A stretch of DNA of 64,000 nucleotides from Ctena decussata (Eukaryota; Mollusca; Bivalvia; Lucinida; Lucinidae), in the NCBI GenBank assembly GCA_963989385.1, contig OZ022511.1:3720001-3784000 (forward strand), read 5' to 3'. The notes below the pieces were generated by a model. That model ran no database searches, had not been told where the DNA came from, and saw only the letters and a program-made list of their open reading frames with translations. The position numbers and the translations under genes are program-made. Of this stretch, positions 55,102-64,000 are shown one piece after another. How positions within the stretch are numbered: the first letter of the stretch is position 1; each line of letters begins with the position of its first letter.

Positions 55102-55405
55102 TCTTGAGGTGTATGGATACACCGCCGTTTTTTTCAAAGGGAGACAACTACTTTTGTGAATTCCCCTGGGCACTGAAGTCAGTAGAAAATTGGGTCTACT
55201 CCAAATAGGAGCAAATGTTGTAATGAAGAAAAGGTTTAAACCTAAATAGGAGCAAATTCGTTTCATGACAAAATGAAATTGAAAGAAGGGGTATATAGAA
55301 AATTGTCTATACAAGCTATGATCCTTTGCATTAAAATTGTACTCTGATTGTACTGAATGTCTCTCATAGTTGCTTCCCCTGTTTTTTTCATTAACCTTAC
55401 CTAAT
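55102..55405. mobile_element. Family H element copy
   Basis: TTGAGGTGTATGGATACACC, GGAGCAAATGTTGTAATG, GGAGCAAATTCGTTTCATG and ATAGTTGCTTCCCCTG match family H order. A 20-bp CCTAAATAGGAGCAAAT-type phrase is duplicated. Confidence 0.55.
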
Positions 55406-55460
55406 TTCAATTTCAAAAAGTTAATTTTACCACTGTGAGTTTTACTGTATGATCGCTTAC

Positions 55461-55599
55461 AGAATAACCTCAGCGCAGAACCGGAGCAGTGTGATCTGGG
55501 TCTACACTGTTTGGTCACACTAATTTCTGTCAAATTATTTGCGGCAATTACGATATTTGAAATCAGCAACATTAAAATCAATTTCAGTTGTCGGGTCAT
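55461..55599 (-). CDS. Possible signal-peptide exon, weak
   Basis: On minus, MTRQLKLILMLLISNIVIA looks like a signal peptide, followed by ANNLTEISVTKQCRPRSHCS and GSALRLF, then a GT donor (TTCT/GTAAGC) in phase 1. No partner exon is found, and the AGTGTAGACCCAGATCACAC stretch resembles a repeat motif, so this may be chance. Confidence 0.2.
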
Positions 55600-56242
55600 T
55601 GATTGATTTCTTTACCTGTAAATCTAAAACGCATTATCTATAAAAAGAGTTGTGTCCATGACTCACCCCTTTCTTACGTAAACGTTTGTTATTAATATAA
55701 CCTTATGAAATTAAACGTTTGATTAGTCACAAGGCTACCCCAAAACAGAGAATAAAATGGGCACTGAATATTTAATCTTACAAAATAATATTTTGCCGGC
55801 CACAGAACCTGTTGTTTTAAGAAGGTGAAAAACTGACAATTTAACTAAGTGATATAAAATACAAAGTCGGAACAGACTGTTAAATCAATATAGGCAAAAG
55901 AATTAAAAAGAATATTTATCTGTTATGTGTTTTCACAGTTTTATTGTAATGAATTTGAAACGTAGTAAATACGTAGATGGATAAACTTTGAAATAAAAAA
56001 CAAGGAAGCTTATTGAAATTATTGAAAGAAAATAGAGTATAAATAACAGTGGCACTACCGCAGGTACAGTAGTTTTTTTGGTACATGGTTTGATATACCA
56101 AACAAAGAAAAAAAGGTAGGAACAGGTCACAGTGGAACAGGTGCTACCTTAAAAAAATTAAGCTGAACAAGTTAGGAAAAAGTGAGATCATTTGGAAGCA
56201 AGGAACTTTCAAACTGAGGTTTGATTTTCACGGAGGAATACA

Positions 56243-56503
56243 ATGAATAAACTACTACTGGAGGAGGTAGACTTATCTGAAATCGTACCAGGTCAAACAG
56301 ACGGACACACGACCTTCTGGGTTAGACGGAATATCGAAAAGCAGTGCGGCTGTCAATGTCGATTTATGGCGGATGAGTACCATGCGGTGTACCTACAACG
56401 GCGGAAAATGCCGGAAGTAATAAAGAAGGAGATGACAAAATGGCTGCTGACGTTGTTGAAAGGGATGGCGGAAATTTATCGCTTTCGATATGCATTACCT
56501 TGA
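56243..56503 (+). CDS. Small hypothetical ORF, 86 codons
   Basis: ATG in a fair context (TACAATGA) opens MNKLLLEEVDLSEIVPGQTD; the rest includes KQCGCQCRFMADEYHAVYLQ and RRKMPEVIKKEMTKWLLTLL before TGA. It is richer in G+C than its flanks and could be a real small gene or a fragment of an unknown element. I do not recognise it. Confidence 0.25.
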   Translation: MNKLLLEEVDLSEIVPGQTDGHTTFWVRRNIEKQCGCQCRFMADEYHAVYLQRRKMPEVIKKEMTKWLLTLLKGMAEIYRFRYALP

Positions 56504-57559
56504 GGAATTGAGGAAACAGTTGTCTCACAACTTATTGTAAGTTTTTTTTTTAATGAAACATTCCATCTCTAATATAGGGGTAATTGAGCTCAGAAAGAAA
56601 ACCCGGACACTCAAAAGCTGAATTAATCCAATGCATAAATGGGGCGGGCTATTTTGACTCATCGGAAAATTCGCTTAAATGTTCCGTTAAATATTAGTTT
56701 TCATGACAGTCCAGACTGATACCGTAGCCTGTTATCAATACATGTACTCTTCAAATTATTTTTTCTTGTCAAAATTGCCCACTAAAGCTCGTAGAAAACG
56801 ATAAGAATTATCCAATTCATATGCTTTTCTGGATGAAATAAAGACTTCATATTACACTGAGTAATTATTTTATTTTCTGTTTCAGAATAATTATGGTCGA
56901 AAAATGCCTGAATTGGATGTTTCCTGGATGGCTAGGTATATTGACGTTGACACAGAGTGGTTGGGTGTACACGAGATTTGGTTCCAGCTGCAGTTTTCCT
57001 GAACCTTTATGTCCAAAGCAATTTTGTATTTGTATTTGTTCAAACCAATATTGTAATCCTCACTAAATTCAGTGTACCGAAACACCGTTGATAGGACCGT
57101 CATTTTAGCAAAGTTACCTCCGAGTGAGGTGTGGTAGACTGGCCCCAGTCCTTGTGTTTAGTATGTATATCAGTAAGAAAGCTGACTCTACAAGGAATAA
57201 TTTTTACATCAAGTAATTGCAGAGTTACCCTAGAAACACAACGACTAAATGGTTGGCCATCAAACACAATAGAACCATGTTGCACATATAGATATAGTTA
57301 TGTTTTATTGGTTGATGAACTTATAACCATTTAGCTGGGAGCCAGGCTAGAGGTGTGGCTATAGTGGCAATAGTGGCTTGTGACCTATAAACTGACAATA
57401 GAAAATCAGAGGCTGCTACTCGATCCGTACAGATATATACAAAAGAAAGTACTTCTGAAGTGGATTTGAAGTCAGAGAAAAGGACATATGGACGTTTTAA
57501 GTTATACATCATGCATACGAATCCGTTTGTCTAAAAAAGATAGAATATGAATGTCACTT
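56504..57559. other. No gene seen
   Basis: AT-rich sequence with short ORFs of no recognised kind. No repeat family from elsewhere in the window is found. Confidence 0.5.
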
Positions 57560-57783
57560 TGAGCCGCGACACGACAAAACCAACAAAGTGACATGTGCGC
57601 CCAGCGAAGATTTAGATCAGCCTGGGCATCCGCCCAGTCTGATCAAAGTCTTCGCTGTCCACACGGATCTAGCTTCGACCCTTAGCTACACTTTAGACAT
57701 TAGAATGGGTGGATGCCCTGGCTGATCTGAGTCTTCGCGTGGCGCACATCCGACTTTGTTGGGTATCTCGTGTCGCGGCTCAA
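57560..57783. mobile_element. Palindromic MITE, family A copy 7
   Basis: TGAGCCGCGACACGACAAAA to CTCGTGTCGCGGCTCAA. Confidence 0.88.
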
Positions 57784-57989
57784 TTATAAGACTGTGCTCT
57801 TCAGCAGAGAGGTCCGGTGCTTTTGATGGCATGGAGGTGCGGTATAGTGAAAAGCAGCTTCGAATATTTATATTCTAGGGATGCAGCAGTTCTACTTAAA
57901 ACGTCTTTGTACAGAGACAAACGGATTCGTATATCATGTACATGCATGATAATTTCATTTTTGACCTAAAATGATAATTACCTTCGTCG

Positions 57990-58215
57990 GGAGGTAGCTT
58001 CGACAGTTTATATCCCAGCGGGCGTATGGGGCCCTTATGACTTCGCATTGACGTCGATTCGACATCAGCGCGGCGTCATAACGACGTCATGTGCCTGCTG
58101 GGATAAGGCACGTACCCAGCAGTAAATGACGTCAAAATGACGTTGCACTGACGTCAATACAACGTAATGACGTCGCATCGACGTTAGAACGACGTCGTTA
58201 CGTGCCTGCTGGCTA
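57990..58215. mobile_element. GACGTC-rich palindromic element (family P)
   Basis: TATCCCAGCGGGC and GTGCCTGCTGGGATA bound the left half; ACCCAGCAGTAAATGACGTC and CGTTACGTGCCTGCTGGCTA bound the right. GACGTC or GACGTT recurs every ~10-20 bp, including two exact TGACGTCA sites at 58127 and 58149. Confidence 0.75.
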
Positions 58216-58326
58216 AGTTCGAATTCCCCTTATCGGCTTCTGTATGATGCTGAATAAAATTGTTACATATATATTTTGTTGTTGTTGATATTACCCGAGA
58301 TACATTTATAAAAGGTCCAAACCAAA

Positions 58327-59181
58327 TTAAGGTGGTGATTTGTGGTATATACAAAATCTGAATAAAACTATGAAAAGTTATCGTATCTCCCTGAAAGTTA
58401 TCAGATTTCTTTTCTTTATTTTATTTATTTTTTTTTTGTTCTCTACAGTTTGAAATACAAAATATAGGGACATGCTGTTTAAAAAGTGTTTTTATATGGA
58501 AAGATCAAAGGGTAATTTTCTGTGCAGAAATCTGAAAAATAAAATCTGTTCTTGAAAATGTACTTAGCTCTGAAGATACTTTGATGAGTTAAAAAGAGCG
58601 TCCTAGTAATTATTTGTTCCCACTCTTTCTAAAATTGTAAGGTAGACCAGATAAAAACAGTAGCTTTTTCTCAAATGTCTGACCATGATATAGTGCATTC
58701 ATGAAACACAGGTAGGTCAGTTATACCTATATCATACTCGCAGTATAAATGATATATTACAATGGCCATTACAGGTGTGTTATTGAAATTATTTAACCTT
58801 GAAAATAGACTCTACTGTGTATTTTAAACAAATATTTGGACACAGGCCACACTTTTTTTTTATCTGCGCAGCCTGATAGCGTGCAAAAATGGAAAAAAAT
58901 AATTGCTAGGACGCTCTTTATAATGCATTAATTTATGTTCAGACCTAGTTACATTTTCAAAAATGATGGTCATTTTTAGAGTTTATTCGCAGAAATTTAC
59001 CCTTTCATCTTTTCTTTTATAAATCCTTTAAACATCAACAAGTCCTGCATTTTGGATTCTGAATTGTGAGAAACAACACATAAAGAATGCATCTGCTAAT
59101 ATTCGGGAGGATCTGTTGTATTTTCAGCATTTTTTGCAGATTTTTGTTTTTGCCCAAAATCAATGATAATCACCACCTTAA
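58327..59181. mobile_element. 855-bp inverted-repeat element with TTAA ends (family Q)
   Basis: TTAAGGTGGTGATTTGTGG at the left and GATAATCACCACCTTAA at the right. Inner arms pair AGAGCGTCCTAGTAATTATT with AATAATTGCTAGGACGCTCT. Arms are about 300 bp with ~250 bp between. TTAA ends suggest a piggyBac- or Kolobok-type mobiliser. No ORF. Confidence 0.8.
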
Positions 59182-59847
59182 GCCCTTAGTGAAGTCCTAA
59201 AATCAGTTTGTGTATCTTTGCACTTGTAGTCAAGGGCGTAACTGCCTATGTGCGTATTGGAATTTTGTCGAATCGACAAAATTTCAAAACGCACCTGCAT
59301 ATTTGCATGCCGAAATTTTGTAAATTGGACAAGATTTCAGTATCAACTGCCAACAGTCATGGCAATCTGAAATCTCTTAGGGACTGATTTACTACACTCC
59401 CCTTGAAGGAGTATAATGCGTGGTTGTGCGAATCATGAAATTGCTCCTGGCTATGCCCCTGGAAGCTTGGTCAAACCTGATCCACGATGCATAAGACGCT
59501 TGTCTTGTTTTTGCCATTTTATTGCACTGCTGTTGGTATTAGTGGCGACATTTTTGAGATACCAATCCACCTGGCTTATCCCTCGAATGGCAGGTAAACT
59601 TAACTCAGACAAGACGGTTTTAGCCGCCTACGTACATGTAATACGTTGCGTAGCCTGGTTCAAACTACTCCCATTATACCTGCAGGGAAACCACGATCAC
59701 TGTAATAATAGAGAATTAAATTTATAGGTTTGATGTGCGAGGGAATAGGGTTTGGGATCTGATTCAGACAGTTCCTGAAGTGTAGTTACTCTTTAAATTT
59801 GATAAAATCAGTTTTTCCATTGTAAGATTTTCAGGTGGCATCTTACT

Positions 59848-59906
59848 TGTAATTCTAGAGGAGCATGGCATACACTGTATGCCACGCTACTCTCGAATTA
59901 TAAGTG
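59848..59906. repeat. Hairpin, GAGCATGGCATACA
   Basis: ACTTGTAATTCTAGAGGAGC and ATGGCATACAC pair with TGTATGCCACGCTACTCTC and GAATTATAAGT. A related inverted pair (GGAGCATGACAAACAGTG, TATGCCATGCTCCG) follows at 60058-60090, so this may be the two ends of one ~245-bp element. Confidence 0.7.
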
Positions 59907-60214
59907 AAATGATGCAATAGATCTGTTGCCATACCAACCATGAAATTACCAACTGTTGTGCTTAATATCGTAGCAGAATTACGTCTCGATGACGTCACTT
60001 AGACATCAATATGAAATCTTAGCTGCTTTGGTAACAGATATATTTCCTCATTCGTTCCGGAGCATGACAAACAGTGTATGCCATGCTCCGCCTATTTTTC
60101 AATGACATTACAAACTGAAATTCTTTCAACAGAGACTTCAGATTTTATCGAACAAAGAATTATCCTCCAGTCATTTAATTCCTCGGGCATTTAATTCCGT
60201 GAAGACTAATTATT

Positions 60215-60690
60215 TTATATCCATCATTCTAATTACTGATATCCATAAATATGCTGAAATATTTATATCCATAATTCGAATAATGGATATCACTAAATCG
60301 AATTATGGATATCTAATAATCTAAGTTGTAAATAAATACCGGTATTACATATTCGAATTATGAATATCACTATTTAGATTTATTGATATCCATCATTCGA
60401 ATAGTATTATCCACAATTAGGCAGAATTCAGGCCATCCATTATTCGAATTATGGATATCCATATACAGAATTAGTGATAGCCATAATTTAGAGGTATCCA
60501 TACATCATTTAGATTGCCTGATATCCATGATACGAAATGCGGATATCCATAATTTCATTTATGAATATCCATAAATGATTATGAATATCCATAACTATGC
60601 GTATCACTAATTCGAAATATGAATATCACTATTTCGAATTATAGATATCCATAAATGATTATAGATATCTATAAATAGGAAATAAATAGT
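60215..60690. repeat. Degenerate array of self-complementary GATATCCAT / ATTCGAAT units
   Basis: ATGGATATCCATAATTCGAA variants recur some 15-20 times with irregular spacing of about 20 bp. The unit is its own near-complement, so orientation is ambiguous. Confidence 0.85.
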
Positions 60691-61257
60691 AAAACGGCAC
60701 CCCATATGTCTTATGGACCGACGCAGTCTTGATTCAATTTAAGACACACGGTCGTTTAAATCGGTGCTTAAGCATGTTTAATACTTTAATATTAACTGCA
60801 ATATCGTAAACCTCCTTATCCTTTAACAATGACAGGCCTGATTTAAGACTTTGATAATTAATAAAGTAATCGTGTCCCTTGAAAAGATGCCTCATCTAAT
60901 CTGTCAACACAACGAATCAAATCAGCCTGAACCTTTGAGCAGTCTGATCAGAGTTAAATGTTTTGATTCAACGGAAATCGTACGTCGAAAATCGCAGACA
61001 TCGATCAGTCTGTGTGAATGATCTTATGTCTTTGATTTTCTTGCATGCTATTAGGCTATAAGGTCTTTACAGTGGTCTGGCTCACATAAGAACGGTCTTT
61101 GAGCCGTATAGAAGCATTATGATTTTGCTATGTGTACGCACATATGATCAACACAAAAAGTGTATGACATATTAAGGAAATCTGGATAAAATGTTAAAAA
61201 CAAAACAAAAAACATTCAAATGTTGACAGTTCTCAAGTGTTGTAGAAGCAAAGTAAA
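60691..61257. other. Upstream region of fucosyltransferase 2, no element resolved
   Basis: A weak family A-like phrase (CAGTCTGATCAGAG at 60942) is all that stands out. No convincing TATA box or initiator can be named. Confidence 0.45.
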
Positions 61258-62421
61258 ATGGTTTGCTGTTTTCCTAGAGAAATGTTTCAAAAATTAATAT
61301 CGAAAAGAAAAGACAGACGTGTGCTTTTCATGTTGAATGTTATCGTGGTAATTGGATTCGTGGGTATACTTAACAGAGGTAACGTTCGTTACATAACTGA
61401 AGATAAGCTGATCCGGAAGTACCCAAACAGGTATTTTCAGAGAAAACAGGTGAAACGAATTCTGATTTGGAAGCCCTTTCTGGATGACACTATCGAGAAA
61501 ACAGAAAAGGCATGTTTGAAAAATTGTCCAGCAAAGTGTGAAATTACTACAAATAAGGAGGATATAGCCAATGTTGACGCGGTCAACTTTCATCTGACAA
61601 ACCTTTGGGACAAGGTTTGGAGCATTGGGACACGCTCGATTATAAAGTTTCCGGTGTATCGTAGGCCGGACCAAGTCTGGATTGTATCAAACATGGAACC
61701 TCCACAGCATCTTTATGGTGACCTTAAGGTGTTTAATGGGATTTTTAACTGGACACAGTGGTACAGGACGGACGCTGATATCCAGTGGCGTTATGGCCGG
61801 CCTTATAAAATGAGCGAGAAAGAAAAAGAAAAAGCTTATGAAAAAATGCATAACCACAATATTTTTAAACAGAAAACAAGAGAAATATGCGGACGAATAA
61901 GTAATTGCATGGATAATAATAGGCGATACAAAACAATTAAAGATATGCAAAAGTATTTAGATATTGATATGTATGGACTATGTTACAACAACCCTTGTGG
62001 AGACCCACATAACGAAAAGGATAAATCATGCAATGATTTTCTGAAACAGTACAAATTCTATCTTGCATTCGAAAACAACGACTGTAAGGACTATGTCACA
62101 GAGAAATACTGGCAGTCATTAAACAGGGAACAAATTCCTATAGTCAACTGGAAAAGTGTCAACCGTAGCATTGTAATCCCAAACTCTTACATTAATATTC
62201 ACGATTTTCCGGACATTAAAACTTTAACGACGTACATACTGCAAGTGAGTGAAAATGAAACATTATATAATAGCTATTTCAGCTGGAAGAAATCTTATGC
62301 CAAATGGCACCGATGTACATCTTGCCAAGTGTGCGAAGCCCTCCACGATGAGAAGAGACCTGCTCAAGTTATTGAAGACCTTGATAGTTGGGTCAGAAAT
62401 GATTTCTGTCAAAAATTAGGG
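61258..62421 (+). CDS. Alpha-1,3-fucosyltransferase 2 (GT10), exon 1
   Basis: The exon encodes residues 1-388 without interruption. The anchor is RVLFMLNVIVVIGFVGIL (21-38) after a basic N-terminus. RILIWKPFLDD lies at 68-77, FNWTQWYRTDADIQWRYG at 163-180, and the GT10 signature YKFYLAFENNDCKDYVTEKY at 265-284 with REQIPIVNW at 290-298. Cysteine-rich CTSCQVCEAL lies at 353-362. NWT, NRS and NET are sequons. The donor is TTAGGG/GTGAGT in phase 0. It is a close paralogue of fucosyltransferase 1 in the same order and strand, 16 kb downstream, which indicates tandem duplication. It lacks the intron found after RRPDQ (residue 139) in gene 1. ORF continuing past the donor to 62508 is taken as intron. 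Confidence 0.94.
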
Positions 62422-62539
62422 GTGAGTGTAGATGATCTACAGCTAAGATGGGGTTTTAGAAATAATTTTAAGAAAATGTTAAGCATATTGTGCCCCCTCC
62501 AGCATTAAATGTTACATATTTTTATGCATAAATAAGGAG

Positions 62540-62600
62540 AAATTTTCCAGCCAATTTTCCCTACGTTATCCCTGTTTACCGATTCTTATCTAGAGCACTC
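62540..62600. mobile_element. Half copy of family E MITE
   Basis: TTACCGATTCTTATCTAGAGCAC matches the right end of family E. The left arm is absent. In the intron of fucosyltransferase 2. Confidence 0.5.
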
Positions 62601-62708
62601 CGATGAGTGTATAATACTAAAAAAATCGTGATTCAAGCAATCTTTTCGTCTTTTCTCACCGTAAAGTACATTAACGTTATCTTTGTGCCTGCACGTAAAC
62701 AGTTTACC

Positions 62709-62966
62709 TCCACTTGTTTAAAACCAACGAAGTCGCATGTGCGCCCAGCGAAGACTCAGATCAGCCTGGGCATCCGCCCGGTCTGATCAGAGTTTTCGTT
62801 GTGCGCTTAAACAGCTAAGACTGATCAGATTGAGCGGATGCCCAGTCCAGACCGGATGCCCAGTCTGATCTGAGTCTTAGCTTGGCGTACGTGCCACTTT
62901 GTTGGGTTTGAATAAGTGGGGGGAAAACTGTTTGTACGTGTTTGTACGTTGTCGTGTCGCGGCTCA
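62709..62966. mobile_element. Family A MITE copy 8, one end replaced
   Basis: CCACTTGTTTAAAACCAACG pairs with TTGTTGGGTTTGAATAAGTGG, while the interior (GCGCCCAGCGAAGACTCAGA) is family A. Beyond the right arm a detached family A terminus (GTCGTGTCGCGGCTCA) remains at 62951-62966. The left terminus is missing. Confidence 0.65.
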
Positions 62967-63084
62967 TGTATGGATTTGAAAATCACCAACATCGCACCTT
63001 TTTTTGCGCACCTCCTCTATTCTAGGAGGAGTTCCCCATTTGAGTGCCGAATTGCAAGCATAATGTAAAAACAGTAACATGCTG

Positions 63085-63350
63085 TAAAGGTTTCCCGTAG
63101 CCAAGTGGCCGTACAGGCAGTGGATGTTAGAAAGGTCTAATGTATCTTGGGCACAGCATATAAAAGGCGGAGCCCATCCTACTGCCTTTGATGCCATTAT
63201 CCTGCCCTGATTCGGAAAAAAGTACCCAGTTATTGCTCGGTTGACGGAAAGTTCTGCTGTCGTTGTAAAACCGAACAGATTCGAACCCACGACCTTTTGC
63301 ACCATAACCGAGCGCCACTAACCACTTGACCAGCTGCCACTATGTATGCA
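63085..63350 (-). mobile_element. tRNA-derived SINE, type 3
   Basis: On minus: GTGGCAGCTGGTCAAGTGGT, then GGTCGTGGGTTCGAATC as B box, AATAACTGGGTACTTTTTTC, and GTGCCCAAGATACATTAGAC, ending GCTACGGGAAACC. Same order as 32610-32845. Confidence 0.78.
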
Positions 63351-63352
63351 TA

Positions 63353-63700
63353 AGATAGAGGATCTTACACGAGTGCTCATGTAATATTAAACTTATTAAA
63401 CGAGTTGGGGAAAAAGATAAGATGCGAGGCTTGCCGAGTTTAATAAATTCAATAATACAGGAGCGCGAATGCAAGATTCTGTTTATCATATGACACTAAA
63501 ATCACATTTTATAAGCAAATTTTGCACTTAAACGTCACGATTTCACCATTAGAAAAGGCGACGTTTTATGGACGTCAACGCATAACGTTGCGACGTAATT
63601 TGCATATTTAATCTACTAGTGGATTATCGTTTTTAATGCATGGCTTTATTCCACTCTCAGATGCAACGTCATATGATAATATAGCCTTACTATAGCCTCC
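63353..63700. mobile_element. Family O repeat copy 2
   Basis: AGAGGATCTTACACGAGTGC through ATCTACTAGTGGATTATCG to ATGCATGGCTTTATTCC and CGTCATATGATAATATA. It is uninterrupted where copy 1 has the 810-bp insert, but the right arm of its hairpin is deleted. Intron of fucosyltransferase 2. Confidence 0.8.
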
Positions 63701-63861
63701 ACGTTGTACCTTTCTAGTTCTTAAGCTCCATCTATGGTGTGTGTGAGACCAGAATCCATTGAGGCTGTGCCCATGAGCCGTGTTACTCAAAATGAGCTGT
63801 ATATACTTAATATGCCTGAAATGTCTCGCTTTTCTAACTCTAAAACTCTTCTCTTTTTCAG

Positions 63862-63921
63862 TATTTCAACGTTCTCAAGAATCACATACACTACTACACC
63901 TTTCGTGTTACTGGACTATGA
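63862..63921 (+). CDS. Alpha-1,3-fucosyltransferase 2 (GT10), exon 2
   Basis: The acceptor CTCTTTTTCAG precedes TATTTCAACG. In phase 0 it encodes YFNVLKNHIHYYTFRVTGL and TGA. With exon 1 the protein is 407 residues, the same as paralogue 1. The last 79 bases of the window would be 3' UTR. Confidence 0.9.
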   Translation, partial: YFNVLKNHIHYYTFRVTGL

Positions 63922-64000
63922 CAGACGCAGAGAGTACTACTTTGCAAAACAAAGCAGATCTTGATCGCCACCAGTCATTTAACAAGGGAAATAACTCTGT

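Noticed and set aside
62422..62508. C-terminal tail VSVDDLQLRWGFRNNF of fucosyltransferase 2
   Set aside because: It starts at a GTGAGT donor; the conserved terminal exon at 63862 replaces it.

Overview
The window is eukaryotic, repeat-dense nuclear DNA. Spliced genes with GT..AG introns, a CR1/Jockey-type LINE, tRNA-derived SINEs and many palindromic non-autonomous elements point to an invertebrate. Repeats starting AGCTCACCTGAG or AGCTCGCCTGAA with runs such as TGACCTTGACCTT, plus an alpha-1,3-fucosyltransferase tandem pair, suggest a bivalve mollusc. That assignment is inference from remembered repeat character, not from a search.

Four spliced genes can be supported by matching exon phases. 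(1) The 3' part of a coiled-coil protein gene on + (exons 11787-12439, 13370-13521, 24291-25146); its second intron is 10.8 kb and almost wholly repeat-derived. (2) A complete five-exon gene on - (34813 down to 26762) for a 363-residue membrane protein: signal peptide, short Ser/Thr-rich ectodomain, one transmembrane helix, cytoplasmic tail ending in a PDZ-ligand-like -TEL. It converges on gene 1. (3) and (4) Two tandem GT10 alpha-1,3-fucosyltransferase paralogues on + (44819-52489 and 61258-63921), both 407 residues and both ending in a separate 19-codon exon; the first has an extra intron packed with mobile elements.

Layout: 1-1.2 kb a decayed LINE; 1.2-11.7 kb palindromic elements, a 38-bp and a ~73-bp tandem array and no supported gene; 11.8-25.1 kb gene 1; 25.1-26.5 kb repeats; 26.7-34.8 kb gene 2 with a Tc1/mariner-like element in an intron; 36.4-38.3 kb a 44-bp minisatellite; 39.2-44.7 kb large repeats and a 40-bp minisatellite; 44.8-52.5 kb fucosyltransferase 1; 52.5-61.2 kb repeats and weak ORFs; 61.2-63.9 kb fucosyltransferase 2.

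The two fucosyltransferases would act in the Golgi on glycoprotein or glycolipid glycans. No functional link to the other two genes can be read from the sequence. The most striking material is the mobile-element layer: a 333-bp perfectly centred palindrome family with exact 5-bp target duplications at all three copies, a ~62-74 bp palindrome with 9-10 bp duplications, and large elements carrying regular arrays of nuclear-receptor-like half-sites.
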